Shown here in pieces: positions 14,212-24,825 of a stretch of DNA of 64,000 nucleotides. Numbering within the stretch: the first letter of the stretch is position 1; every line of letters starts with the position of its first letter. Both the position numbers and the translations under genes were made by a program. This DNA comes from Antrodiella citrinella (Eukaryota; Basidiomycota; Agaricomycetes; Polyporales; Steccherinaceae): positions 1 through 64,000 of the forward strand of contig SGPM01000133.1 in the NCBI GenBank assembly GCA_004802725.1. The letters run 5' to 3'. Below the pieces are notes generated by a model. That model saw nothing but the letters and a program-made list of their open reading frames with translations, ran no database searches and was not told the DNA's origin.

Positions 14212-14590
14212 GGTGGGCTGTGTGCGGAACAAACGACTGGGAAGGCCGTTTTAATATGGTTTGGAAGGTGGAAAGCTCGCATCCCAAAGGACCCTATTCA
14301 GAGTATTGAATCCTCATGACGTCGTACATGTTAACCGCACCTGATACTGACCAGCAATGCACAAATCTCAGGATCTTTTGTAGGTATCATACGAAGAAAC
14401 TCACCGGCTTGACTAATCCCACGCACACTCTGGCAAACCGTGGTGGATGAACTCACACGTACGCCGTGGTAGCTCCATACTGAACATTCTGATATTTCCA
14501 CAACTGCCAAGTAGGATGATGTTACAGATTAAGTCCGAGACGCAGGGGAATCGAAGAACAAGACCGGGTTGACCCGTCTACCCAGGGTTC
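14212..14590. other. Spacer between tandem GST copies
   Basis: 379 bp lie between the pseudogene start and the stop of the intact GST. No ORF or repeat of note. It would hold the pseudogene's former promoter. Confidence 0.4.
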
Positions 14591-15531
14591 TCAGAGCGAA
14601 GGCTTCGCATAAGCGTATTCGCCGCCTTGCTTGAGAGCCCGCTGATATGCTGGTCTGTAAAGAATTTAAGTCAGGACATATCTAGACCGGACATTTGTAT
14701 GTTTACCTATCGTGCATTCGCTTCACGTAAGCTTTCAGGTTAGGCCCAAAGGCTTCCGGCATCCCGTCTGCCCAGCCATCCATGGGAAAGCTCATCATGT
14801 AGTCCGCAATCGTAGGCTCCTCCCCGCCAGCAAACCACTGCTTGTCATCCTGCTCCAAGTGTTTCTCGAGCTATTCAAGGTGGAGAGGTCAGACCTTCGC
14901 TCAAGTTTGCGTGCAGGTGACGTACATATGCGGCATGAGCGAGAAGGCGGGGAGTGACTAGCTTTGCTGTGAGAGCACCGAACATCATTCGAGCAATAGG
15001 TCGAATGAAGAAAGGAGACCTCTCGGGAACAATGCTGAACACCAGTTTGTTCACGAGTATCGGCATCAAGGTGCCCTCAGCATAGTGTTTGACTACAGCC
15101 AGTCAGCATGTTCTCAGAGACGAACTGTCTGAAAAAAACTACTCACAATACAAGTCATGGATTTTGCCAGAGTCGGGAGGCTGAACCTTCGACCTACCGT
15201 ACTTCTGGACGATATATTCTGGTCCAACACGTCAGCTTCGCAAATGTACATTGGTTTCATAGGACGTACCAACTATCGCCCCGCTTTCCGCCAATGTCAA
15301 GTCACCGTCAGTTACGATAGGTGCTAATCCCAATGGATGGATGTTCGAGAGCTCCGGTGGTGCAATTCCTTCCTGGGACCGCTGATACTTCTTGATCTCG
15401 TATGGGAGCTCTAGCTCCTCCTGAAATTGGGGTCATTAAAGCTCTTGACATACTGCAGTAGTAATAATGCCAACCAGTAGCCACAGAATGCGCTGGGAGC
15501 GGGAATTATTCAGATGATGAACCGTGATCAT
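14591..15531 (-). CDS. Glutathione S-transferase
   Basis: This enzyme conjugates glutathione to electrophiles or reduces peroxides, mainly in the cytosol. Six exons (15475-15531, 15270-15420, 15147-15218, 14926-15092, 14707-14870, 14591-14654) join in phase to 224 residues. The thioredoxin-like N-terminal domain starts MITVHHLNNSRSQRILWLL, with EELELPYEIKKYQRS and the glutathione-binding ESGAIVEYI. The helical C-terminal domain contains HYAEGTLMP, KQWFAGGEEPTIADYMMSFP and ends EYAYAKPSL. The start NSRSQRILW resembles fungal Gtt1-like or Ure2p-like GSTs. Catalysis by a Ser or Asn near residue 9-10 is likely, but the subclass is uncertain. It is divergent from the Kar5-like gene and sits directly upstream of a dead tandem copy. 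Confidence 0.92.
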
Positions 15532-15905
15532 GGTGGAATGTGCTGAATCGTCCGAGTGCGTAGAACCAAGTGTGTAGGACCGAGTGGAAGAATACGAGGA
15601 ACGATGAAGAGAGCAGCTGCCAGAAGATTGACCTCCAATACCCACCGCTCCCCAAGTTGGCCGAATGATTGGGACGGCCCTTGACCCGCGTTGTAGTACG
15701 ACTTTTGCGTGCAAAAACATATTGAAGCTTTGGATTCCCGTCGTCGGCGAACATATACCTGAAAGTTGCCGTTGTCATTGTTGTCAACGTGACGAGGGAC
15801 GAGGTCACTGGCAAAACCAGGCAAGATTCAGACTAGGCACAAAAGTGACCAGGACTCCGATCCCGGGCCTGACGCACACCTTGCTCACGACCTCCATAGG
15901 CCTCT
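15532..15905. other. Divergent GST / Kar5-like upstream region
   Basis: 374 bp separate the GST and Kar5-like start codons, which point outward. I looked for pheromone-response (TGAAAC-type) boxes, which would fit a mating gene, and saw none. Confidence 0.4.
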
Positions 15906-18314
15906 ATGATGATGAGGGTATCTTGGTCGTCCATACTTGTCCTCATGCTCGTTTCAGCATCGCCTTTCTCAGCCAATGCTCTCACATGGTTCAAGGCAGC
16001 GGCAGCGGACCAAAGTTCACAATATGTCTCTCATGTTGAGGTACCCCAAAACGCTACGCTACCGTGTTTGCCCTAACTCTGAACATGATTTCTAGTCTCG
16101 CGATGACAAACTTGGCACCCTTCCGACACAGGAGATTGAAACCATGATTCGTCAATCAGGTATGCGCGTGATGTCGCGGTATCTAAGATATTGACTGACT
16201 ATATGCCCTCCTTAGAACATCTGCAGGCATATTCGCGTAAACCGGATTGTTTCCAACGCGTTGCCCAAACAATTAGAAGGCCGTGCGGAGAGCTAGAGAT
16301 GAACGGAGATGATAGAATATCAAGGTCAGATCGCTTCATCCAATACAACAGATATCTATACTCTAACATTCTGACGGCTGCAGCTGCAATCTCCATGACC
16401 CTGTGCGAGCTACAAACGGCTATGCACCCTCCACCTATGGAATGCACGTTGTTCGCGTCGAACGCTGATACAACCGAGATGATGTTTGCTGCTGACCATA
16501 AGATCTGCGTTGAGTGAGTATGCTGTCATTTGATACGATTCAATTTCACTTTCGTGATGTTAATCCGCTATTACAGAGCACTGTCGAGGAGTGCACAGTA
16601 CTGGTCGAGCTACTCGGGGTATCTCCGCGAAGTTCGTAAGTCGTTGTTCTCGGCATTGTGGGGTGTTGTTCTTCGTAACTGATATGCCGTATAGCTCAAT
16701 TGTGCTTCGCATTCCGGGGTATGAGCGATATCGGTGAGCAATTTGTACCGTTTTGCCGTCATCTCAAGTTCAGCGCGGCACACAGATATCGCAAAGGACA
16801 TATATCGTAACGCAACTGTGGACAAGGTCGAATTGCTGCGCTTGCTCCTCGACAGAGAACGAAAGACGCATGACAGTCAAAAACACATGCTCGATGTCAT
16901 ACAGGTCAGTCACACACCAGGTTACGTGTTCCGCTGCTTATTGCCTCATAGGGGATGAATATGTTACTATTCAACCTTGGTACAGCATCCACAGTTTTGG
17001 AAAGCGCGTCAGAATACGCTGTGGAGAGACTTCAAGCTCGGTCGGACGCGATTCTTCAGACGTTGCAAGCAGACTTGTTAAGATTCAGCGAACATGAGAG
17101 GACACGCCAGAGCGAAGAAATACATGTGGTGCGTGCGTTCTTCGTATACCAAAGCGCAAATACTCAAATTTTGCAGATGAACGTTGCAATCGGCAACGTT
17201 GTCGCAGGTGTACGTTGAGTCCTTGCCAATATTGCATCGTTACGTCTTTTGACTGTTGTCCAAAAGCATGCGACATCTCTGGCTTCCCTCGCGTCGAACA
17301 TTGAAGCGTCCGTCCAAGCCCATGTGGATGTCCTGTTTACTGAATCCCGACAACAATTGCAGAACGTTCTGGGCGTCGTAGTGAGTACGTCCATATTGAT
17401 GTTATGAATGAGGTTAACTGTCGTCAGCATCATCTCCGCGAGGAATGGAACTTCCTGGCTAAAGAAATCAAGTTTTCGCAGGATGTACGTGATCTCGTCT
17501 CCGTTTTCCTGATATCAACCGAATTCTCCTTCGTAGTCTTTACGACAACATTCAGCAGCTATACAGCTTGTAACAACGCGATTTCAAGACCAAGCGAGCG
17601 AGGCGCTCCGCGCTCATGTCGTTGAACAACAATACGCTGCCGAATGTGCACATCGCCTTTCGGAAACTTTGGAAGAAATGACGATCAAGACCAAGCAAGA
17701 GATGGACAGCATAAACGGCACAGCGGCAGCTATGCGAGAAGGTTTACTGCAGAAGGGGTCGACAGGATTCTTCAGCCTGCAGGAATTGTCCAAGACCGGT
17801 GTCCTATGGTTGGCGGAGATAGTCTTGCGCGGTGAGCGGAATCAACGTATACAAGAGTGAACAAGGGCACGGTGGCTGATTCTTCATTCGGGTTTCAGTT
17901 GACTCTAGTCACTTTGAATACCTCCTACAGATGCCCGTCTTTCGACTCTGTGGTGCAGTGGCTAGCGTGTTGGGACTTCTCATAAGAGTCTGCTTCTCTA
18001 CCGTCATGGTGAGTGCCATGATGTGTAGTAACATCACAGTCATTCAGCGGCCTGTGTAGGGTGTGGGTGTGCTCCTTGTCTCATCAAGACGCTGGCTCGA
18101 CTACAACCGTTCGCCCTCGAAAGCTCAGGACTCTCGCGACGCGCTGCCTTCTGGGTCTCCTAGTCCTCCTGCCTTGACTGAGCAAAACCTTCGTTTCCCC
18201 GTCCGGCCTGGTCCATCTTTCAATCGAAGTCTCTCTCGCTCCCGTTCGACGCTTCGCATGTCTAGGATCCCCGACCGATTATTGAACTCCGCTAATTCTG
18301 GTGCCAGCTTCTGA
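15906..18314 (+). CDS. Kar5/Tht1-like nuclear fusion protein
   Basis: My model has 13 exons (15906-16040, 16096-16159, 16216-16513, 16577-16635, 16695-16733, 16786-16904, 16952-17128, 17177-17209, 17267-17380, 17428-17484, 17537-17831, 17899-18008, 18060-18314) and 584 residues. It begins with a signal peptide (MMMRVSWSSILVLMLVSASP). A cysteine-bearing lumenal domain follows, with PDCFQRV, RPCGELEMN, ISMTLCELQTA, RSAQYWSSYSGYLREV and QLCFAFRGMSD. Long coiled-coil-like helices come next. Near the C-terminus are hydrophobic segments (KTGVLWLAEIVL and AVASVLGLLIRVCFSTVM) and a basic, Ser-rich tail. This is the layout of Kar5/Tht1/Brambleberry proteins, which fuse nuclear envelopes in karyogamy. 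One doubt: 16325-16383 has a GT and an AG but removing it breaks the frame, so I left it as coding. Confidence 0.82.
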
Positions 18315-18512
18315 TCTTTGCTGTGTCCTCGCTTGTCGCGCTCTTCATCTTCGCTGTCTCCTGGTCCTCTCAAGTTTTCGCAATACCCCGGCTGTTCGAT
18401 ACCGTGCATTTGTAGTGAGTAGTGGAAGCATCCGTGTCATTAAACGACGTCGTAGCGTCGATGTACAAATAGGTCTGATATATATAATGGAGAGGGTATA
18501 ATCTCGCTATAT

Positions 18513-19548
18513 TCACTTTGTAGGATTAGTGATTTTCTTGAAGCTAGCCAGGAGTTTGTCGATCTCGCCGATGAATTTGTCCAGAAGCTCCTTGAACTGC
18601 GTCTGTTGTGTCAAGAAAGTAAACACGTATAGAAGGGAGGCGGTGACTTACCTCGTCCAATTCTTGCGAGCGTTTTGCGTACGCGCCCTTCTTGATACTC
18701 AGCTGCTGCTGTTTGCGTATTTGGGTCCGACATTCCTCTGCCTTGCGCTGCGCACCCGTGAAGAGGGCCTGACGCGCATCTACCGTCGGTCTGTATTTGC
18801 AAAAGGAATCTGAGTACGAGGGTCTCGGTCTTCGACAATATACTCACTTTGGCATGGGTACCTTGATAGTCTGGCTGTCTACTCTCTGGGGGACGATGCT
18901 GGGTAATTTCGCGTCATAGATCGCTTGTTCCACGGATTTCAGACTCTACTACCCGGCACGCAGCAACGTCAGCACAACACAACACACAGCCATCCACACC
19001 ACTTCCCCCAAACGAAAAGAAATGCAGACACGACGTACCGATTCCTCAAACACAGTAATGATCAACGTCGTCCCCTCCCTCACGCCCACAGTCGCAATCT
19101 CCTCCAACCGCACGCCCTTCCCCTCCGAATGCGGCAGCACGACGCGCACGGGTGCCAGCACGGCCGGCGTCACGCGTCCGCTCGCCCTCGTCTCCAGCTC
19201 AGCCAAGTCCTTCTTGTACTTGTCCAACACGCCCTGCATCTTCTCTTCGGCTTTGTGGTACTCCTCCCCGGCTAGGATACGTTGCGACCCGGGGACGAGG
19301 TAGTCCGTCTGGACGTTCCGCAAAGACTGTTTGCTTGCAGAGGCGGACGGTTCTGCATCATCGTTAGTGTTGTTGCTGCCCTTGTCGCGTTTCTGGTCTT
19401 TTTTGTTGTCCTTCTTCGACGCGTAGGAGCGTGTCTGGGGAGCCAATACGATGTTCCTCCATGCGAGGTCTTGTGCGCGTGCTGGACTACGCAAGGACGA
19501 GGTGAGAGGGACACGACAGACAACGTTGCGCAGAAGAGACAGAGACAT
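18513..19548 (-). CDS. RRF1: Mitochondrial ribosome recycling factor
   Basis: This factor releases mitochondrial ribosomes from mRNA after termination, together with mitochondrial EF-G2. Four exons (19039-19548, 18848-18945, 18652-18790, 18513-18596) give 276 residues. The N-terminus is basic and rich in Arg and Ser, consistent with a mitochondrial targeting sequence, and is followed by a charged Lys/Asp/Asn linker. The RRF core follows: KMQGVLDKYKKDLAELETRA with RVTPAVLAPVRV (domain I start), the domain II strands, then the conserved QRVDSQTIKVPMPKPTVDAR. The long C-terminal helix ends FKELLDKFIGEIDKLLASFK. It is convergent with the Kar5-like gene, with 198 bp between stop codons, and divergent from Yae1. 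Confidence 0.93.
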
Positions 19549-19862
19549 TTCGAGAAGAATTTCCCGTTTGGGCCTCGATTATGTCTATGGGCGCTTGTAT
19601 TCAGAGGCGCACGACCGGCAATCGTAGAAGTAATGGCCGATACAATCACTTCACAAGCTGTTTTGAGGACACAAACATACGATATTATGTAGTGGCATCT
19701 GTAGACTGGGCGAGAGGTTGTTGAAGTGGGTCTACCGGTACGAAAGTCTGTCTCACAACATCGGAGTTTGTCGGAGGCTCGGCAGATCCCGAATGGCAAT
19801 TGCATAAGCGCCTATTAATTCTCCTGCTACCAAGTCTGCGCCACAGTCTACCGTGGTACAAG
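19549..19862. other. Divergent RRF1 / YAE1 upstream region
   Basis: 314 bp lie between the two start codons. An upstream in-frame extension of the Yae1 frame exists but has no ATG, so it is taken as leader. No specific element recognised. Confidence 0.4.
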
Positions 19863-20558
19863 ATGGTAATATCAGATTCGCCTTGGGAAGATGACAGCCC
19901 ATGGGGCGACAATATCAAAACCGTGCAGGATTCAGAGTGGACAAAGATCTCGTCCGATTTTCACAATGTGCGTCCGAATCTCCCAGATCTCCGTGACCCT
20001 TGTCCAACGATGTGTTCCTCAAGCAAGGCTGGATACCGTGAAGGCATTACTGCCGGAAAAGAGTCCCATCTGCAGCAAGGCTTCGACGATGGCTTCGCGC
20101 AAACTGGTGCACCACTCGGACGAGAGATGGGTCTTCTCCGAGGCTCGGCTTCCGCCATCTTATCCGTCCTCACCTCCGAAGTGCTTCTACCCAGACCAGG
20201 ATTGAACGTCATCAGGGACTCGTTGATCCAAGAAGCTCGGGCCATTGCGTCAGGACTCAATGAAGTGCGTTTCTCCGATGTGGCTCCTCCGGATCTCGAA
20301 GCAGTGCAGCACGCACGCGAGCACTTCGAGGCTGTGAATGAGGAGGATCGGGATATGGATGTCGAGCTGGGAGAGAAAGTCGAGGGAAAGAGACAGATGG
20401 AGAGCCTGGAGGATGCGATGGCGAGGATGGGTGCTGGAAGTATGGCTTCGGAGGACAAGAGAGGGCGGCCTACACGGGAAGATGTGGTGGTACTCACTAC
20501 TCGACTGAAAGCCCTGGCGGAGAAGCTAGAGTTGCCTCTGCAGATCAACTTGCAGTAG
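19863..20558 (+). CDS. YAE1: Yae1-like Fe-S assembly adaptor
   Basis: Yae1 works with Lto1 to recruit the Fe-S cluster of the ABC protein Rli1 (ABCE1), needed for ribosome biogenesis and recycling. Two exons (19863-19967, 20028-20558) give 211 residues. The first exon encodes MVISDSPWEDDSPWGDN and ends SSDFHN. Exon 2 begins AGYREGITAGKESHLQQGFD, continuing GFAQTGAPLGREMGLLRG. This is the glycine-spaced Yae1 (deca-GX3) motif. The 60-bp intron is a multiple of three and has no stop, so retention would insert 20 residues between N and AGYREG. I splice it because the family motif reads cleanly across the join. A C-terminal Trp, typical of the family targeting complex, is absent here. Confidence 0.88.
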   Translation: MVISDSPWEDDSPWGDNIKTVQDSEWTKISSDFHNVRPNLPDLRDPCPTMCSSSKAGYREGITAGKESHLQQGFDDGFAQTGAPLGREMGLLRGSASAILSVLTSEVLLPRPGLNVIRDSLIQEARAIASGLNEVRFSDVAPPDLEAVQHAREHFEAVNEEDRDMDVELGEKVEGKRQMESLEDAMARMGAGSMASEDKRGRPTREDVVVLTTRLKALAEKLELPLQINLQ

Positions 20559-21460
20559 ACGTTCGAGAGTGTATCCATACTTAGATGTATAACATTGAAT
20601 TGAACACGACTTGCAGTACTCTTCTGGGCAAGTATGCTGCATGCAGTACGGAGACCGGGCACCGCAGACTGCGGGTTATGAAGTCAATGTCGCGTTCGGG
20701 CCTCTTGAGAAAGCGCAGGATGGCCACTGCTGCGCCGACAACGAGAGAAGAGGCGTCGAGGTTGTCAACGTAGACGCGGTGCAGGAAGCGGAGGTAAATG
20801 GAGGCGTGGGAACACGGGGGTCTGCAGCCAGCGAATCCTCTCGTCTGCTTCCGTCCACGCGCCGCCCGACGGTGCAAGCGCGATGTCGTTCCAGAGCTCT
20901 CTCTTATCGCGGTGGATCGGTGCTGGCGGCGGTGTCGTGGACGACGGCGACGACGCTGGGAGGACGGGGAGAGTGGACGCCATTGTTCGACGCCCGGGAA
21001 AGACCGAGGGCCTCAGCACTGAACCGCACTGCTCTGCTCGCAGCTCTTCCGGCTCTTCCTCCTCCCAGTGCCTCTCCCTGCCTCCATCGCCGTCGTCGTC
21101 GCGCACGACGCAGTCGCAGTCGCCCTCATCGTCTTATATTCGTTCACATCGGCCTCGTCTCTTGTTCTCCTTTCCATCACGACAGCCTTGTCCGAGGGGC
21201 CTTACGTATGTTTAGCCGCTCCACGCTCCTCGCGTTCAGTTGCATGCTACCTTGTTCAGCTTGTACCACCTCTGCCTAATTTTTGATCTACAAATACTGC
21301 TGTATGTGTCCAGTCGAATGAGACATCGATCATTGCTCAATCCCCCCCTCTACTTTCATCATCACCAGATTTCACTTGCACACGCCCGCTTTCAATCCGA
21401 CCGTGTCGTCTGCTCTAATCGCGCCTTGGCTTGCATCTTATCATTTCTTTGATAACGTGG
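20559..21460. other. Intergenic, GC-rich, possible missed small gene
   Basis: Upstream region of gene A. The plus strand from about 21,100 is CT-rich, as expected before a fungal start site. On the minus strand an ATG at 20983 opens a plausible frame (WNDIALAPSGGAWTEADER) to about 20,765. Another frame overlaps it (YLRFLHRVYVDNLDASSL, 20,581-20,877). I could not join the two with a legal intron, so I do not call a gene. Confidence 0.4.
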
Positions 21461-24180
21461 ATGAGCTCAGCACAACATCCACCCCCCTTTGCTCAACCTG
21501 CCGCACCTCCTACAGGATGGACAGGTACATGGCCGCCTCCTGCTCCGATGGGCTACCCAGGAGGTGCCCCGCCACCGCCGCAGGGTATGAAGGTGGACCC
21601 CAAGACCTGGAGTCAAGGTCAATGGCAGCTCAATCCTATGTTTCGTGGGATGCCCGTAGGACATACTCAACACTGGGCTCCTCATCCAATGTGGAATCAG
21701 CCGCAGCCAAGTGCTGATTTCAACCCATTCAAACGCAAACCAAACCCAGGGGATGCAGCATATTGGGCTACGCAGCTTTCGGACAACCCACTTGGTCTTA
21801 GCAATATGGATATCAGGTATGTGCATCTAAGCTCTGACCTATGCTTCATATCGCGACGAAACGTCTCACCTGTTGTGATTATCCTTTGGATGCATATAGG
21901 AACATGAATGCACATACGCAGGTGCTGGAATCTGCGGAACTTCCTCACACCCCTTTTTTCTGGGCTCCCGGTTCATTGAGTGAGTCGCCCGAACGCCATG
22001 ATCAGTCGGGTGAGCTCCATGGCGAGCATGGCGTTCGGGATAAACAGAGAGCTCACACATTACAGAGGAGCAAGCAGGAGGACGATTGGCGGCGAAAGGT
22101 ACACGAAGCCTTCAAACGCCCTCATTCTCTCGGTCCAGAACGAGTGGAGGCTTTGCAGAATCACAACAAATGGACTTCCGAGGATTTCAAGGCGCATGAG
22201 GCCTGGCTGGCCACATTCACCAGTCGCGAAGTGGACGACGCCAAGCGACTGACATCGAGAGAGGTCAGATCCTACTGGGACTTCGAGGAGATACAATTCA
22301 ACGTTAACCAGGCTCAAATGCACTACTTGCGCGAGGAAATGGAGGCTCAGCTTCAAAAGCACTATCGCCAACTCTGTACCGCTCAGGCTGGTGTTTCTGC
22401 TACCGAGCCAGTTCGTCCTCGTACCGCTGCTCCGAGCTCTTCGACGACCCAGCCGCCTGCTTCGTCTGCGCCTGCTTCATATCGCTCGGGGACACTGCAA
22501 GATCAACAGGCAAAGGCACATGAAGAACGTCAAGCTGAAGCGCCGACGTCGGAGCGCCGAAGTTCAGAGGAGGAGCGGGGACGTAGTGCATTTTCATCCA
22601 TCTCTCAACTTCAACCTACATTTTCACCTTTGATCGTCCGCACACCTCAGCATTACAGTTCTGCATCTGCTGCTGCCACCGCATCCACTGCCACTACCGC
22701 TGCTTTACCTACTACCCCCACCCCTTCTCGTTCCGGCCATGACCGATCTCAGTCGTCTTCTCGGGCACACGGTCCAATATATGGTCCACCCACTCCACGG
22801 AACGCGACACCTGTACGGTCAAGTTCCGACTCTAGCACGTACGTCACTCCGCCGCGCCAGTCTTCCTCGTCATCCACCCTTTCCCGCTCAGGAACTGGCC
22901 CATCGCCTCTATCGAATCTTCCTACGTATTCGGAAGAACCAGATGGCCCATTGAGTCCATTGCTTGCACCACCTTCTTACCCTGCTTACCCCGTTCTTGA
23001 TCGTCCGACTTCATTTGAGCGTGCAAGTTACGAGCGTTCTGATTCAGAGTCACGCTCAGCGCCGCGTGAACTATCCAGAGCACACACTGTCCCTGTGTTC
23101 TCTTGCTCCAGCTCCTTCCCACCGATCCCTGAGGAACGTTCTCCTCCTGCATCATCTCGTACGCCCAGGCCCTCTCCTCAAGCACCCCCTTCATCGTACC
23201 CACGCAATGACCCAAGCACACCTACGCCTTCGTCCCGCCGGAGTCCGGGAGATGTTCGGGGCCTGGGCCGCACGCAAACCATGCCTAATGTTGTCGATTC
23301 CTATCCACCATCACATTCACACTCCCGTTCGGGATCCACCAGCAGAATGACCTCGCCCATGTCATCACCCAATCGATACCCGCGATCGCAATCACCGAGC
23401 ACACACTCCCCAGGTAGATCTCGCAAACCGTCACGCTCTCCTCTACGAAATCCGCTCCCGGACCCACCCATGCCATCGTCCTATACACCGGCTATGTGGG
23501 CCGCAGAGAAGGGTGTGGCTGCTATGTCTCTGAACGGACACGGCAGGAATCATTCGCAGCCTGTGCCGCAACCTGAGCCTCATGCCCGTGAGCTGGCACA
23601 ACCGCGTGCGCATACATACCCACAACCACAAGCTCAGGCACCACAACATTCCTCACGTCCAGTTCATTCTCCTTACCCTGCTCAAGCATCCACATCCGTC
23701 CGGCCTGCCACTGTGACTTCTTCGGCATCTTCAGCAGCACGAGCTGCTGCGATAGCTAGGCAAGAATCGTCTGAACGGGAACGAGAACGAGAACGCGAGC
23801 GAGAACAACGGGAGCGCGAACGAGAACGAGAACAACCCGTGCGGCTGCGTCGGGGGTTTTGGAACAGACGCGGGGACTACCTGCTGCTCGTCCAGAGGGA
23901 CGGCGTGGAGGATATGTTTATCGTGTACGCGCCCCGCGATTGGGCGAATCCGCCCGAGCTGCGGGGCTATCCAACCCCGACGCAGGGGTTCATGGACCAC
24001 AATGGGGAAGTGATTAAGTATGATCCTACAATACCGGAGTTGCCGCAGTCGTTGCCTGTGCATGGGGAGCCGCCTACCAAACCGTACGACTTTGTGAGTG
24101 CATGTACTCTATATTATGCTCCTGATCGTGTTGTTGACTTCGTTCTTGTTTGCTAGTTTGTAAGATACGTGGACGAGTGA
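21461..24180 (+). CDS. Large disordered basidiomycete protein (gene A)
   Basis: Model exons are 21461-21816, 21900-21979, 22052-24093 and 24157-24180, giving 833 residues. The second intron (21980-22051) is the weakest, since its frame also stays open if retained. The N-terminal 95 residues are Pro-rich. A conserved-looking box follows (YWATQLSDNPLGLSNMDIR, then HTPFFWAPGSL). Next is a helical segment with many charged residues (about 145-235), then more than 400 disordered residues rich in Ser, Pro and Arg. Two short linear motifs stand out: PTFSPLIVRTPQHY and HGPIYGPP. A Glu-Arg repeat precedes a final domain of about 90 residues (FWNRRGDYLLLVQRDGVEDM, FIVYAPRDW) that I know only from uncharacterised mushroom proteins. 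The last exon encodes just FVRYVDE. The kinase at 55-57 kb shares several of these boxes. Confidence 0.85.
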
Positions 24181-24825
24181 TCGAACTTTGGGTTACCGTT
24201 TACAATTAACGCAACCCACTCCCTTCGCCGGATGAACGGAACCAGGTGTACATAAGAGGGATCTTGACATCGGACAATCGTGCAACGGAAGGCTTTGTAG
24301 CAGAATACCATTTCCTTCCTTTTTTGATTCGTGCTCGTTTTCTTTCGATCTTATATCCCCTGCTCTCTTCATCTCAATCTTCATCTGAGCTCGAAGTCCA
24401 ATTCCCTCCTCCTTGCTCCCCCATCTTATACCACCATCTCAGTTTTCTTACCTTTATGTCCAACCATGTATTTCTGCATAGCATTTGTCTCTCGTGACAT
24501 CAATTGATTGTATTCAGCAGATTGGTGTATCGTTCGACAAAAAAGACTTAAGAGTAGATGCATGGTAAGATTCATAATCTAAAGTGCTGAAGATTGGGAC
24601 GTGACAAGCGATGATATCAACATAACGGGCTGGAAAGAAGTATAATGTACGAGATGATAATGAGATCGGAACCGAGTCGGTCAAAGGAGACTTTACAATG
24701 TACAACACCTGAGAGTCAATGGTATTACAGAGGCATGGGGGTAAACCGCCAAGATTCCATGAAAGAAACGAAACAGCAAAATGAAGGATAAATTACAAAC
24801 ACCAGAGAAAATTCGCACCGAGATC
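24181..24825. other. Convergent 3' intergenic region
   Basis: 645 bp lie between the stop codons of gene A and the RBR ligase. T- and C-rich on the plus strand, consistent with two 3' UTRs. No ORF or RNA gene seen. Confidence 0.45.

Noticed and set aside
19800..19862. N-terminal extension of Yae1 (hydrophobic leader-like)
   Set aside because: It would need a non-ATG start. The ATG at 19863 gives the expected Yae1 N-terminus.
20581..20983. Possible small minus-strand gene (WNDIALAPSGGAW and YLRFLHRVYVDNLDA frames)
   Set aside because: The two protein-like pieces lie in different frames and I found no intron joining them. I kept it as a note in the intergenic entry.
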